Source: Lachnospiraceae bacterium (lineage in GTDB: Bacteria; Bacillota; Clostridia; Lachnospirales; Lachnospiraceae). From it: a DNA stretch of 64,000 bases. Below the pieces are notes generated by a model. That model did no database searches. It had not been told where the DNA came from and saw only the letters and a list, made by a program, of their open reading frames with translations. Location of the stretch: the NCBI GenBank assembly GCA_016280395.1, contig JAEEGQ010000163.1:1-64000 (forward strand), in the 5' to 3' direction. The translations under genes and the position numbers were made by a program. Of this stretch, positions 24,441-31,894 are shown in pieces (position 1 is the stretch's first letter; each line of letters begins with the position of its first letter).

Positions 24441-25340
24441 TCAAAGCCCGGTTTTTTCAGCAATGAACTTTCTTGCTTTTATAGCATATTCAAGCGGATT
24501 TGCGACAGCGGGATCCTGCTCCGCCTCTACAAGCATAAAGCCCTCATATCCGCTCTCTTCCACTGTTTTGAAGATCGGATCGAAATACACACAGCCGTCT
24601 CCGGGCACCGTAAAGGCCCCGAGACGCACACCCTTAAGAAAGCTCAGGTTCTCGTCCTTTACACGCTTTACAACATCAGGTCTTATGTCCTTTAAATGGA
24701 TATGTCTGATCCTCTTTATGTGTTTCTTTATGATCGCAACCGGATCCTCACCGCAGTAAGCAAAATGTCCGCTGTCAAAGAGCAGGCTCACATATTCCGG
24801 ATCGGTGCCGGAAAGCAGCTTTTCCGTCTCCTCAAGGCTCTGTACGACCGTTCCCATGTGATGATGGTATGTAAGGCTTATGCCATACTCCTCTTTTGCG
24901 ATCTTTCCAAGATAGTTAAGCCCTTCGCAGAGCTTTTTCCACTCACTTTCGTCAAGGACATATTTATGTCCGAAAATAGGTGTGTCCATCTGCCCCTGTA
25001 CACTGTAGCTCTGCTCCGAAAAGCCGATGATCTTTGCACCCATGGTCTTTAAGAATTCAAGCTGTTTCCGGCAGTCCGCCTCAACTTCATCCATAGGCTT
25101 TGTGAGTATAAAGCTTGAAAACCACTGGTTGCATATGCAAAGGCCGCGCAGCCCGAGAGCTTTTTTTAGAACATCGGTATCCTTCGGATATTTGTTCCCG
25201 ACCTCGCATCCCGTAAATCCCGCAAGTGCCATCTCGCTCACACACTGCTCAAAGGTGTTCTCCGCCCCAAGATCCGGCATATCGTCATTTGTCCACGCGA
25301 TGGGTGCGATACCAAGTTTTACTTTTGTCTTATCCAACAT
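24441..25340 (-). CDS. iolE: Inosose dehydratase
   Basis: 299 residues of the xylose-isomerase-like TIM-barrel family. IolE dehydrates scyllo-inosose (2-keto-myo-inositol) to 3D-(3,5/4)-trihydroxycyclohexane-1,2-dione. Typical blocks are KLGIAPIAWTNDDMPDLG at the N-terminus, GCEVGNKYP, LTYHHHMGTVVQ, LLFDSGHFAYCGEDP, HIHLKDIRPDV and GVRLGAFTVPGDGCVYF, carrying the Glu/His/Asp metal ligands. It is the last gene of the iol run, 68 bases after iolG, with CGGGAG upstream of the ATG. Confidence 0.96.
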   Translation of the reverse strand: MLDKTKVKLGIAPIAWTNDDMPDLGAENTFEQCVSEMALAGFTGCEVGNKYPKDTDVLKKALGLRGLCICNQWFSSFILTKPMDEVEADCRKQLEFLKTMGAKIIGFSEQSYSVQGQMDTPIFGHKYVLDESEWKKLCEGLNYLGKIAKEEYGISLTYHHHMGTVVQSLEETEKLLSGTDPEYVSLLFDSGHFAYCGEDPVAIIKKHIKRIRHIHLKDIRPDVVKRVKDENLSFLKGVRLGAFTVPGDGCVYFDPIFKTVEESGYEGFMLVEAEQDPAVANPLEYAIKARKFIAEKTGL

Positions 25341-25408
25341 GTTATTTCTCCCGATAATAATGAATTGCTTTGATCAAGCTGTCACCGTATTCAAATATTT
25401 ATCATCTC

Positions 25409-26422
25409 TCATACATCGATCTCGTCGATTCTTACGGGTCTGTGCTCGCGAAGCGACTTCTGTGCGGCAAGTCCCATAAGAACAGGTTTAAGGCCGTCCT
25501 CTACGCCAAGCGGGGTATCGGTATTTTTCTCGATCGCGTCAACAAAAGCCGCAACCTCCTTGCCATAGGCATCCATATATCTCTCAAGGAAGAAGAACAG
25601 AGGCTTCTCGTACTTAACGCCGTCCGCGGTAGCGATCTTTGCGTTGGAGGTGCTGTCGTTCTCAACAGCAACCATGCCCTTTGAACCGAATACTTCAGCG
25701 CGCTGGTCATAGCCGTAGGAAGCACGCCTGCAGTTATCGATAACGCAAAGTGCGCCGTTCTTCATTTTCATGCTGATAATGGCCGTATCGATATCTCCGG
25801 CTTCGCCTATTGCCGGATCCACAAGGTTAGCGGCATATGCGTAAACCTCTTCCGCATCACAGCCTGCAAGGAATCTTGCCATATCGAAATCATGGATCGT
25901 CATGTCAAGGAACATGCCGCCCGAAACCTTTACATATGCCGGTGACGGCGGTTCGGGATCGCGCGAAGTGATCTTGATTATCTCAGGCTCTCCTATCTGT
26001 CCGCTTACAACCGCATTCCGCACAGCCTCAAAATTGTGGTCGAAACGGCGGTTAAATCCGACCTGATACTTAAGTCCCGTCCCTTTAAGGGCATTTATAA
26101 CTTCTTTGATCTTTGCAACATCATGATCTATGGGCTTTTCGCAGAAAATATGTTTCCCCGCCCTTATCGCAGCAAGGGATATCGCCGAATGCGTGTCTGT
26201 CGAAGAGCAGATAAGAACTGCGTCTATCTGGGGATCCCGTAATATCTCGGTATGATCCTTTGTAACGTTCTTGATGCCGTTAGCCTTTACCCATGCAGCC
26301 GTTTCTTCGTTCATGAAGGGATCTGCGACTGTCTTGATCACGGCGTTCTTAACGCGTGATGTGATCCCTGTGATGTGTACTTTGCCGATCCTGCCGGCAC
26401 CGATGATTCCAAGTGTTACCAT
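25409..26422 (-). CDS. iolG: Inositol 2-dehydrogenase
   Basis: 337 residues of the Gfo/Idh/MocA family. It oxidises myo-inositol (or a relative such as scyllo-inositol) with NAD to the 2-keto form, the first step of the pathway. The NAD-binding motif GIIGAGRIGKVH is at the N-terminus, the catalytic Lys is in FCEKPIDHD, and the substrate region has GGMFLDMTIHDFDMARFL with the conserved Asp/His pair. GGAGG lies upstream of the ATG. The position between iolE and the alcohol dehydrogenase in one strand-continuous run supports the inositol assignment. Confidence 0.94.
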   Translation of the reverse strand: MVTLGIIGAGRIGKVHITGITSRVKNAVIKTVADPFMNEETAAWVKANGIKNVTKDHTEILRDPQIDAVLICSSTDTHSAISLAAIRAGKHIFCEKPIDHDVAKIKEVINALKGTGLKYQVGFNRRFDHNFEAVRNAVVSGQIGEPEIIKITSRDPEPPSPAYVKVSGGMFLDMTIHDFDMARFLAGCDAEEVYAYAANLVDPAIGEAGDIDTAIISMKMKNGALCVIDNCRRASYGYDQRAEVFGSKGMVAVENDSTSNAKIATADGVKYEKPLFFFLERYMDAYGKEVAAFVDAIEKNTDTPLGVEDGLKPVLMGLAAQKSLREHRPVRIDEIDV

Positions 26423-26490
26423 GTTGTTCCTCCAAGCCGGTGCTTTTCACCGTTTTCTTTGATTTGATCGTATTTATTATCCGACTCGCG

Positions 26491-27645
26491 TTATTTCCAC
26501 AGTTTCCTGTATATTTCTGCGAGATCTTCTTTTTTCACTTCGCGAATGGTGTTCTGCGGGCTTCCGCTTGCCATCGCATCCTCTGCCATCTTATCGATGA
26601 CCGCAAAAAACTTATCCCTGTCGATACCATATTCTTCAAGTGTCGGTATCTCAAGCTCTTTTGTAAGGGCTATAAGGCTCTCCAGATAAGCCTTTGCAGC
26701 CTTTTCATCACTGTCATCTGCCGTTGCCGCACCTATCGCGCGTCCGAGGACTGCAAAACGGTCGTATGCCCCGGGGAGAGCAAAGCCAAGCGCTTCTCCG
26801 ATCAGCATCGCATTCGATATCCCGTGCGGAACATGGAAAAGAGCGCCTATCGGACGGCTCATGCCATGGATTATGGTTACCGAGGAATTGTTGAACGCAA
26901 CACCGGCTTCAAGCGCGGCCATTGACATCTCTTCCCTTGCCTTTACGTTGCCGCCTTCATGAAAGGCAATAGGCAGGTACCTGAAAATGCGTTTAACGGC
27001 GGATATTGCCTGGGTATCTGCAAGTACTGAGGCTTTTCTTGAGGTAAAAGCCTCGGTGGCGTGACAGAGCGCGTCAAGTCCTGTTGCCGCCGTTATCTTT
27101 GGCGGAGCCGTAAGTGTAAATGCGGGATCTATCACAGCGATCTGCGGCATAAGGCACGGTCCTTTAAGCAGCATCTTTATATCTTTCGCCGTATCGGTGA
27201 TGATAGTGAACTGTGTGGCTTCCGATCCCGTTCCTGCAGTCGTCGGTATTGCGACCGTAGGCGGCATCTCAACGTCAATCACTTTTCCCATGTACTCACT
27301 TATCTTCTTCCCGCTTACGGAAAGCGCCGCGACGGCTTTCATTGAATCGATTGGCGAACCTCCGCCGAGCGCGATAAGGAAGTCACAGCCTGTTTCTTTA
27401 TAGCGTTTCAGTCCTTCTTCGATATATTTGTCGGTCGGTTCCCCGTTGATCCCGTCAAATACAGCATAGTCAACGCCGTTTGCTTTCAGCACATCTTCAA
27501 GCAAAGCGCAGTTCCCGAGCTTTACCATTACGGGATCCGTTACGATAAAAGCTTTTTTCCCAAGTGTCTTTATTGTTCCGCCTGCCTTTTCAAGCGCTCT
27601 TTCGCCCGAAAAGACCTGCTTTGGTACAAGCAATTCCTTGATCAT
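26491..27645 (-). CDS. Iron-containing alcohol dehydrogenase in the iol run
   Basis: 384 residues, group III alcohol dehydrogenase. The NAD-binding GGGSPIDSMKAVA and TTAGTGSEAT are clear, and the metal ligands Asp and three His are in GLDALCHATEAFTS, IIHGMSRPIGALFHVPHG. The usual inositol pathway ends in malonate semialdehyde plus DHAP. No methylmalonate-semialdehyde dehydrogenase (IolA) is present in this window, so this enzyme may reduce the semialdehyde to 3-hydroxypropionate. That role is inference; a general alcohol/aldehyde role is possible. AAAGG is about 12 bases from the ATG. Confidence 0.88.
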   Translation of the reverse strand: MIKELLVPKQVFSGERALEKAGGTIKTLGKKAFIVTDPVMVKLGNCALLEDVLKANGVDYAVFDGINGEPTDKYIEEGLKRYKETGCDFLIALGGGSPIDSMKAVAALSVSGKKISEYMGKVIDVEMPPTVAIPTTAGTGSEATQFTIITDTAKDIKMLLKGPCLMPQIAVIDPAFTLTAPPKITAATGLDALCHATEAFTSRKASVLADTQAISAVKRIFRYLPIAFHEGGNVKAREEMSMAALEAGVAFNNSSVTIIHGMSRPIGALFHVPHGISNAMLIGEALGFALPGAYDRFAVLGRAIGAATADDSDEKAAKAYLESLIALTKELEIPTLEEYGIDRDKFFAVIDKMAEDAMASGSPQNTIREVKKEDLAEIYRKLWK

Positions 27646-27675
27646 TTCGTTATCATGCCTTTCTTTGAAACATAG

Positions 27676-28461
27676 TCAGAACTTAGCGTCGTGCATCCAG
27701 ACATATCTCTCGTCTTCGCATCTGTCTGTCTGAAGCCACGGATTCCCCGGCAGATGCCGTATCATCCAGCAGGTGTACATCTGAAATCCCGGTGCACAAG
27801 CCTGGGGATGGAGCTCGCCTCCCGGTATTGCCGAAAAGCTTCCGTCAACGCTCTTGAAAACACTGTCTCCAACGAAGCTCGCACCAAACCCTTCGGGCCT
27901 GTCAAACAGAAAATAATAGGTTTCCGGCTGCGGATGCCTGTGCGGAAGATACCCCGACCAGTTTCCCCTGTCGTTTAACACCTCACCGAGCACCATATTG
28001 GACATTGGTGCGATATCATGGTCAAAGATCGTATTCACCCTTCTGTTTGCGGTATTTCCGAACTTGCCCTTACTTGAATACTTCCACGGCGCGTCCTCCG
28101 GTGAATAAAGCTTTGCCGCAAAATCCCTGTCATTATGTGTACACTGTACAAGTATCTCGCTGTCGGCTTCCGCTGTCACATCCACGGCTTTGCCGGATGC
28201 AACATGCAGGCACCACGGTCCCTCTTCGAATACGTTTTTCCTGCTTACAACGCGTTTATCCTGTCCCCACTCAAAGCATACGCTGCCTTTGAGCAGCAGA
28301 ATGGCAGTCTCTTCGCCCTCGCGCAGGAAGAACCTTTTCCTGCCCTTCTCCATCCTGTAAACGCGTATATCCATCATCATATCGCTGTATTCATTGTCAT
28401 ACGTTGTAAGTATCTTCTCTCCGTTTTCATCAAACGCAGGATACCCAAATAATGCGCCCAT
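27676..28461 (-). CDS. iolB: 5-deoxy-glucuronate isomerase
   Basis: 261 residues, typical for IolB, a bicupin that isomerises 5-deoxy-D-glucuronate to 2-deoxy-5-keto-D-gluconate. Characteristic stretches are DMMMDIRVYRM, VNTIFDHDIAPMSNMVLGEVLN, WSGYLPHRHPQPETYYFLFDRPEGFG and PGGELHPQACAPGFQMYTCWMIRHLPGNPW, containing the cupin metal ligands. The start at 28461 is chosen for the GGAGGAAGATA before ATG; an in-frame extension to 28524 has no ribosome site and lies outside the family's N-terminus. Confidence 0.96.
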   Translation of the reverse strand: MGALFGYPAFDENGEKILTTYDNEYSDMMMDIRVYRMEKGRKRFFLREGEETAILLLKGSVCFEWGQDKRVVSRKNVFEEGPWCLHVASGKAVDVTAEADSEILVQCTHNDRDFAAKLYSPEDAPWKYSSKGKFGNTANRRVNTIFDHDIAPMSNMVLGEVLNDRGNWSGYLPHRHPQPETYYFLFDRPEGFGASFVGDSVFKSVDGSFSAIPGGELHPQACAPGFQMYTCWMIRHLPGNPWLQTDRCEDERYVWMHDAKF

Positions 28462-28536
28462 TATCTTCCTCCGATAATTTAATCCCGGTCCGGCAGTCTT
28501 CGGTTTTTCCGACCCGCGCGACAACCGCCTGATAGT

Positions 28537-30468
28537 TTAATACATTCTTGCTTTTGAGCGTCCCTCGAGCACTCCTTCACAGGCTTTTTGCACGCTTTCC
28601 TTCCCGGATACTCTCGCGATACCGACATTCCACCATGCGTCATAGCCGTCGGTCATGGTCTTCGGAAATACCTTGAGGTCAAACAGGCAGCTTCTTTCCT
28701 GTGTCTTTGCGTCTTCAACGGCTTCGCGCAGTTCATCGAGATTTCTGCAGGTATAGGTCTTTAAGCCGTATCCGGAGCCTACCATTGCATAATCCACATC
28801 AAGCAGGTCTCCTGTGGGCTTTTTCCCGTCTGTATAACGGAATTCCGTGGCAAGAGAGCCTATCCCGTGGTTCATCTCAAGATTGTTGATGCATCCGAAG
28901 CCGCAGTTATCGAACACAAAAATGTTGACCTTGCGTTTTTCCTGACGGATCGTCATGATCTCGCTGTTAAGCATGAGGAAGCCCGCATCTCCCACAACGC
29001 AGTAAACTTCCGAATCGGGCTCGGCCATCTTGACTCCGAGGGTAGCCGCGATCTCGTATCCCATGCAGGAATAACCGTATTCGACATGGTAAGCATATCT
29101 CTTATCGGTTTCCCACAAACGCTGAAGATCGCTCGGAAGCGAACCTCCCGCGGTTATCATCACGGATTTTTCGGGGATGATATCGTTTATCAGGCAGACT
29201 GCCGCGGTCTGTGTGAGCGTCGAACCGGTAAGCTTTGCAAACTCCGGCAGAGTCCTCGGATCCCTTGCCTTGATTATCGGTTCAAAGTCCTCTCCTGTAT
29301 AAACAAGCCCAGCAAGCTTCTCTCTTTCTTTCTTCCAGTCTGCTTTTGCAGCCTCGATCTCGCCGCAATAAGCAGCTCTGTAACCCTTTGCTTCAAGAAC
29401 ATCCGACAGTTTTTCAAGTGTGGCTTTTGCATCGCCGACCGCATAAACGGCATCCATCTTCATCGCATGGAAGCGGCTCATATTGATCGTCGCGATCTTC
29501 ATATTTCCGGCTGCAAAGAAGGATTTTGATGAGGTCGTGAAATCCGAAAGCCTTGTACCGATCGCAAGCACGGCATCAGCTTCTTTAGCGATCCTGTTTG
29601 CAGCGCTCGTCCCCGTTACACCGATACCGCCAAGACAGTATCTGTGCGAAGAAATGCATGCACTTTTTCCGGCCTGTGTCTCTCCGAAAGGAATGTTGAA
29701 TTTTTCGCAAAAACACTCCACAGCCTCTCCGGCTTCCGAATAGCGTACGCCTCCGCCGACGATAACAATGGGCTTCTTTGCGGACATGAGCATTTCCGCT
29801 ATGTCTTCTGTTTCCTCATCAACCGCAGTAGGCCTTGTGATCCTGTGAACGCGTTTCTTGAAGAAATACTCCGGGTAATCAAAAGCTTCGCCCTCAACAT
29901 CCTGGGGAAGAGCTATGCAGCAGGCGCCGCAATCCGCGGGATCCGTCAGCACGCGCATCGCGTTGATGAGCGCCGTCATGACCTGTTCCGGGCGGTTTAT
30001 CCTGTCCCAGTATCTGCAGACGGGCTTAAATGCATCATTTGTGGTTGTAGCTATGCTGCCCGGCTGTTCAAGCTGCTGCAGCACAGGATCCGGCTGGCGC
30101 GAAGCAAAGGTGTCCGAAGGGAACACCAGCAGCGGCAGGTTGTTTACCGTAGCAGTAGCGCAGGCCGTCACCATGTTTGCGGCACCGGGGCCGATAGATG
30201 AAGCACAGGCGATAATGCGCCGCCTGTTGCTCTGTTTTGCAAAAGCAATGGCAGCATGGCACATCCCCTGCTCGTTTCGTCCCTGCATAACGCGCAGGCC
30301 GCCGGGATTTGTATCGAGTGCTTCCCCAAGGCCGACAGCTATACCGTGGCCAAAAAGAGTAAAGAAACCTTCAACAAATTTTGTTTCGGCACCGTCAAAA
30401 CAAACATACTGATTATCAAGGAATCTTACGATCGCCTGTGCGGTCGTAAGCCGTATCGTCTTCTCCAT
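28537..30468 (-). CDS. iolD: 3D-(3,5/4)-trihydroxycyclohexane-1,2-dione hydrolase
   Basis: 643 residues, thiamine-diphosphate enzyme of the acetolactate-synthase superfamily, opening the inositol-derived ring to 5-deoxy-glucuronate. The catalytic Glu region lies near FTLFGHGIAVGLGEAL. Other signatures are MQGRNEQGMCHAAIAFAK, SSIGPGAANMVTACATA, PLLVFPSDTFASRQPDPVLQQ, HVEYGYSCMGYEIAATLG and the TPP motif VVGDAGFLMLNSEI...FDNCGFGCINNLE. GGAGG is upstream of the ATG, which starts 17 bases after the iolC stop. Confidence 0.97.
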   Translation of the reverse strand: MEKTIRLTTAQAIVRFLDNQYVCFDGAETKFVEGFFTLFGHGIAVGLGEALDTNPGGLRVMQGRNEQGMCHAAIAFAKQSNRRRIIACASSIGPGAANMVTACATATVNNLPLLVFPSDTFASRQPDPVLQQLEQPGSIATTTNDAFKPVCRYWDRINRPEQVMTALINAMRVLTDPADCGACCIALPQDVEGEAFDYPEYFFKKRVHRITRPTAVDEETEDIAEMLMSAKKPIVIVGGGVRYSEAGEAVECFCEKFNIPFGETQAGKSACISSHRYCLGGIGVTGTSAANRIAKEADAVLAIGTRLSDFTTSSKSFFAAGNMKIATINMSRFHAMKMDAVYAVGDAKATLEKLSDVLEAKGYRAAYCGEIEAAKADWKKEREKLAGLVYTGEDFEPIIKARDPRTLPEFAKLTGSTLTQTAAVCLINDIIPEKSVMITAGGSLPSDLQRLWETDKRYAYHVEYGYSCMGYEIAATLGVKMAEPDSEVYCVVGDAGFLMLNSEIMTIRQEKRKVNIFVFDNCGFGCINNLEMNHGIGSLATEFRYTDGKKPTGDLLDVDYAMVGSGYGLKTYTCRNLDELREAVEDAKTQERSCLFDLKVFPKTMTDGYDAWWNVGIARVSGKESVQKACEGVLEGRSKARMY

Positions 30469-30485
30469 AAAGCTTTCCTCCGTTT

Positions 30486-31520
30486 TCAGACCTTTGCAAC
30501 CATTTCGCCGTAAAGCTTTTTCTCTTCTGCGATAAATGCCTCTACTTCAGCCGCTGACGGAAGATCGTCGGAGCAGTTGTTGCTCTTTACCATCATGGAA
30601 GCTTCGGCAGAACCAAATTCAAGACATTTGTCAAGGCTCCAGCCGCTAAAGAGTCCGTAAATAAAACCGGCGCCATACCCGTCTCCGCCGCCGAATCCTT
30701 TGCGGGCCGTAACGGGGAAAGGCTTGATCTCGAACTTCTCTCCGCTCTTTGTATATGCTGCGGACCCCTTCATCCCATGCTTGATCACAACAAGTTTTGC
30801 GCGTTTTCCAAACCAGAACGAGGCGGACTGTTCATCGGTCATGCCGGGAGCGATTATACGTTCGGTCAGGTCAAATTCTTCTCTTGATCCCATGATGAGA
30901 TCTGCCATGGAAGCAAGCTGTGAATAGTAGATTGAGATCTCGTCGTCGTTTTTCCAGTTATAGTTTCTGTAATCTATGTCAAAGATCAGGAAAGTACCGT
31001 TTTTTACGGCAAGCATCGCAGCTTTTAAGGCTGCCTCTCGAGAAGGAGACTGTGAAAGCGATGTGCCTGAGATCAGCAATACTTTGGTGTCTTTTATGTA
31101 TGCTTCGTCAATATCCTCCGGAGACAGCATAAGATCGGCCGCCATGTTGCGGTACATCAGAATACTGCTCTCTTTCGGCGAGAGCATCTCGGTAAATGTA
31201 AGTCCTAGCTTTTCTCCGTTTGTGCAGCGGGTAACTCTTGAAGTATCGATATCGCGGGCATTGAAGTAATCGATGACAAAATCGCCGAAAGCATCATCGG
31301 AGACTTTTGCAAAGAAGCCTGTTTTCAGACCGTGTTTTGAAACGCCCACGGCGATATTGGCAGGCGAGCCGCCGACGAATTTTTCGAAGTAATGTACTTC
31401 TTTTAGGGGCTTGAATTCTTCTTTTACAGAATTGCTGTAGGCAGGGTTAAAATCGATTGCGATCCTGCCAAGCAGGCAGATATCAAATTTTCTGCTCCTG
31501 TCGATCTCAAAATACTCCAT
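30486..31520 (-). CDS. iolC: 5-dehydro-2-deoxygluconokinase
   Basis: 344 residues of the PfkB sugar-kinase family, phosphorylating 2-deoxy-5-keto-gluconate. FDICLLGRIAIDFNPAYSN at the N-terminus is typical of IolC; FVGGSPANIAVGVSKHGLKTGFFAKVSDDAFGDFV and the PfkB anion-hole signature GGGDGYGAGFIYGL (catalytic Asp) are complete. The start at 31520 follows GGAGAG; in-frame extension upstream to 31622 overlaps palindromic intergenic sequence and is rejected. It is the first gene of the iol run. The aldolase IolJ that would act next is not in the window. Confidence 0.95.
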   Translation of the reverse strand: MEYFEIDRSRKFDICLLGRIAIDFNPAYSNSVKEEFKPLKEVHYFEKFVGGSPANIAVGVSKHGLKTGFFAKVSDDAFGDFVIDYFNARDIDTSRVTRCTNGEKLGLTFTEMLSPKESSILMYRNMAADLMLSPEDIDEAYIKDTKVLLISGTSLSQSPSREAALKAAMLAVKNGTFLIFDIDYRNYNWKNDDEISIYYSQLASMADLIMGSREEFDLTERIIAPGMTDEQSASFWFGKRAKLVVIKHGMKGSAAYTKSGEKFEIKPFPVTARKGFGGGDGYGAGFIYGLFSGWSLDKCLEFGSAEASMMVKSNNCSDDLPSAAEVEAFIAEEKKLYGEMVAKV

Positions 31521-31581
31521 GTTTTCTCTCCTGAATGTGTTCATTTTTCGGTAACTGCATCCTCCGGTTGTCACGAAAAAT

Positions 31582-31597
31582 CTCACTTGGCAGTGAG
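31582..31597. other. Small perfect hairpin upstream of iolC
   Basis: CTCACT TGGC AGTGAG in the intergenic region, 60 bases upstream of the iolC start. It could lie in the iolC leader or mark a weak attenuator; no T-tract follows on either strand. Confidence 0.4.
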
Positions 31598-31628
31598 TGA
31601 CCGTAACTACATGTTGCGGCATCCTCCG

Positions 31629-31790
31629 GCCCCGGCGTCCGTACAGGTATCACCGTGGACTACGCTATCGCCCGGATACGCACGCAACGGTACTAAGCTC
31701 ATGCTGCGCCGCAGGCTTGCATTCGCTAAGTACCGGCGTGCTTTAGGGTCCCCGGTGATACCTGTACGGCCACCGTGGCCTTCCATGCTT
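31629..31790. repeat. Palindromic intergenic element, copy 2
   Basis: Foldback element between the lyase-like gene and iolC. Perfect 17-base outer arms CCGTACAGGTATCACCG (31639-31655) and its complement (31753-31769) enclose a core hairpin closed by GGTACT (31689-31694) / AGTACC (31729-31734). The core (31694-31730) is about 85-90 percent identical, in reverse orientation, to 13096-13134 in copy 1. The outer arms of the two copies differ. No protein-coding potential is evident. Together with the repeated arm below it fills most of the 374-base gap between the two genes. Confidence 0.7.
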
Positions 31791-31837
31791 TGCATATGAC
31801 GTTTTCAAGGCCGCTAGTAGCCGTAAATGCGTACTTT

Positions 31838-31883
31838 AAGTCCCCGGTGATACCTGTATGGTCACCGTGGCCTTTTATGCAAG
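31838..31883. repeat. Second copy of the element's right arm
   Basis: TCCCCGGTGATACCTGTA and the following CACCGTGGCCTT repeat 31748-31790 with three or four differences, 92 bases further along. It is a direct duplication of one arm of palindromic element copy 2. Confidence 0.7.
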
Positions 31884-31894
31884 TGGCTGTATTT

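Noticed and set aside
31520..31799. Possible coding extension upstream of iolC and other short frames in the gap
   Set aside because: The sequence is palindromic element copy 2; the iolC ribosome site at 31525-31535 fixes the start downstream.
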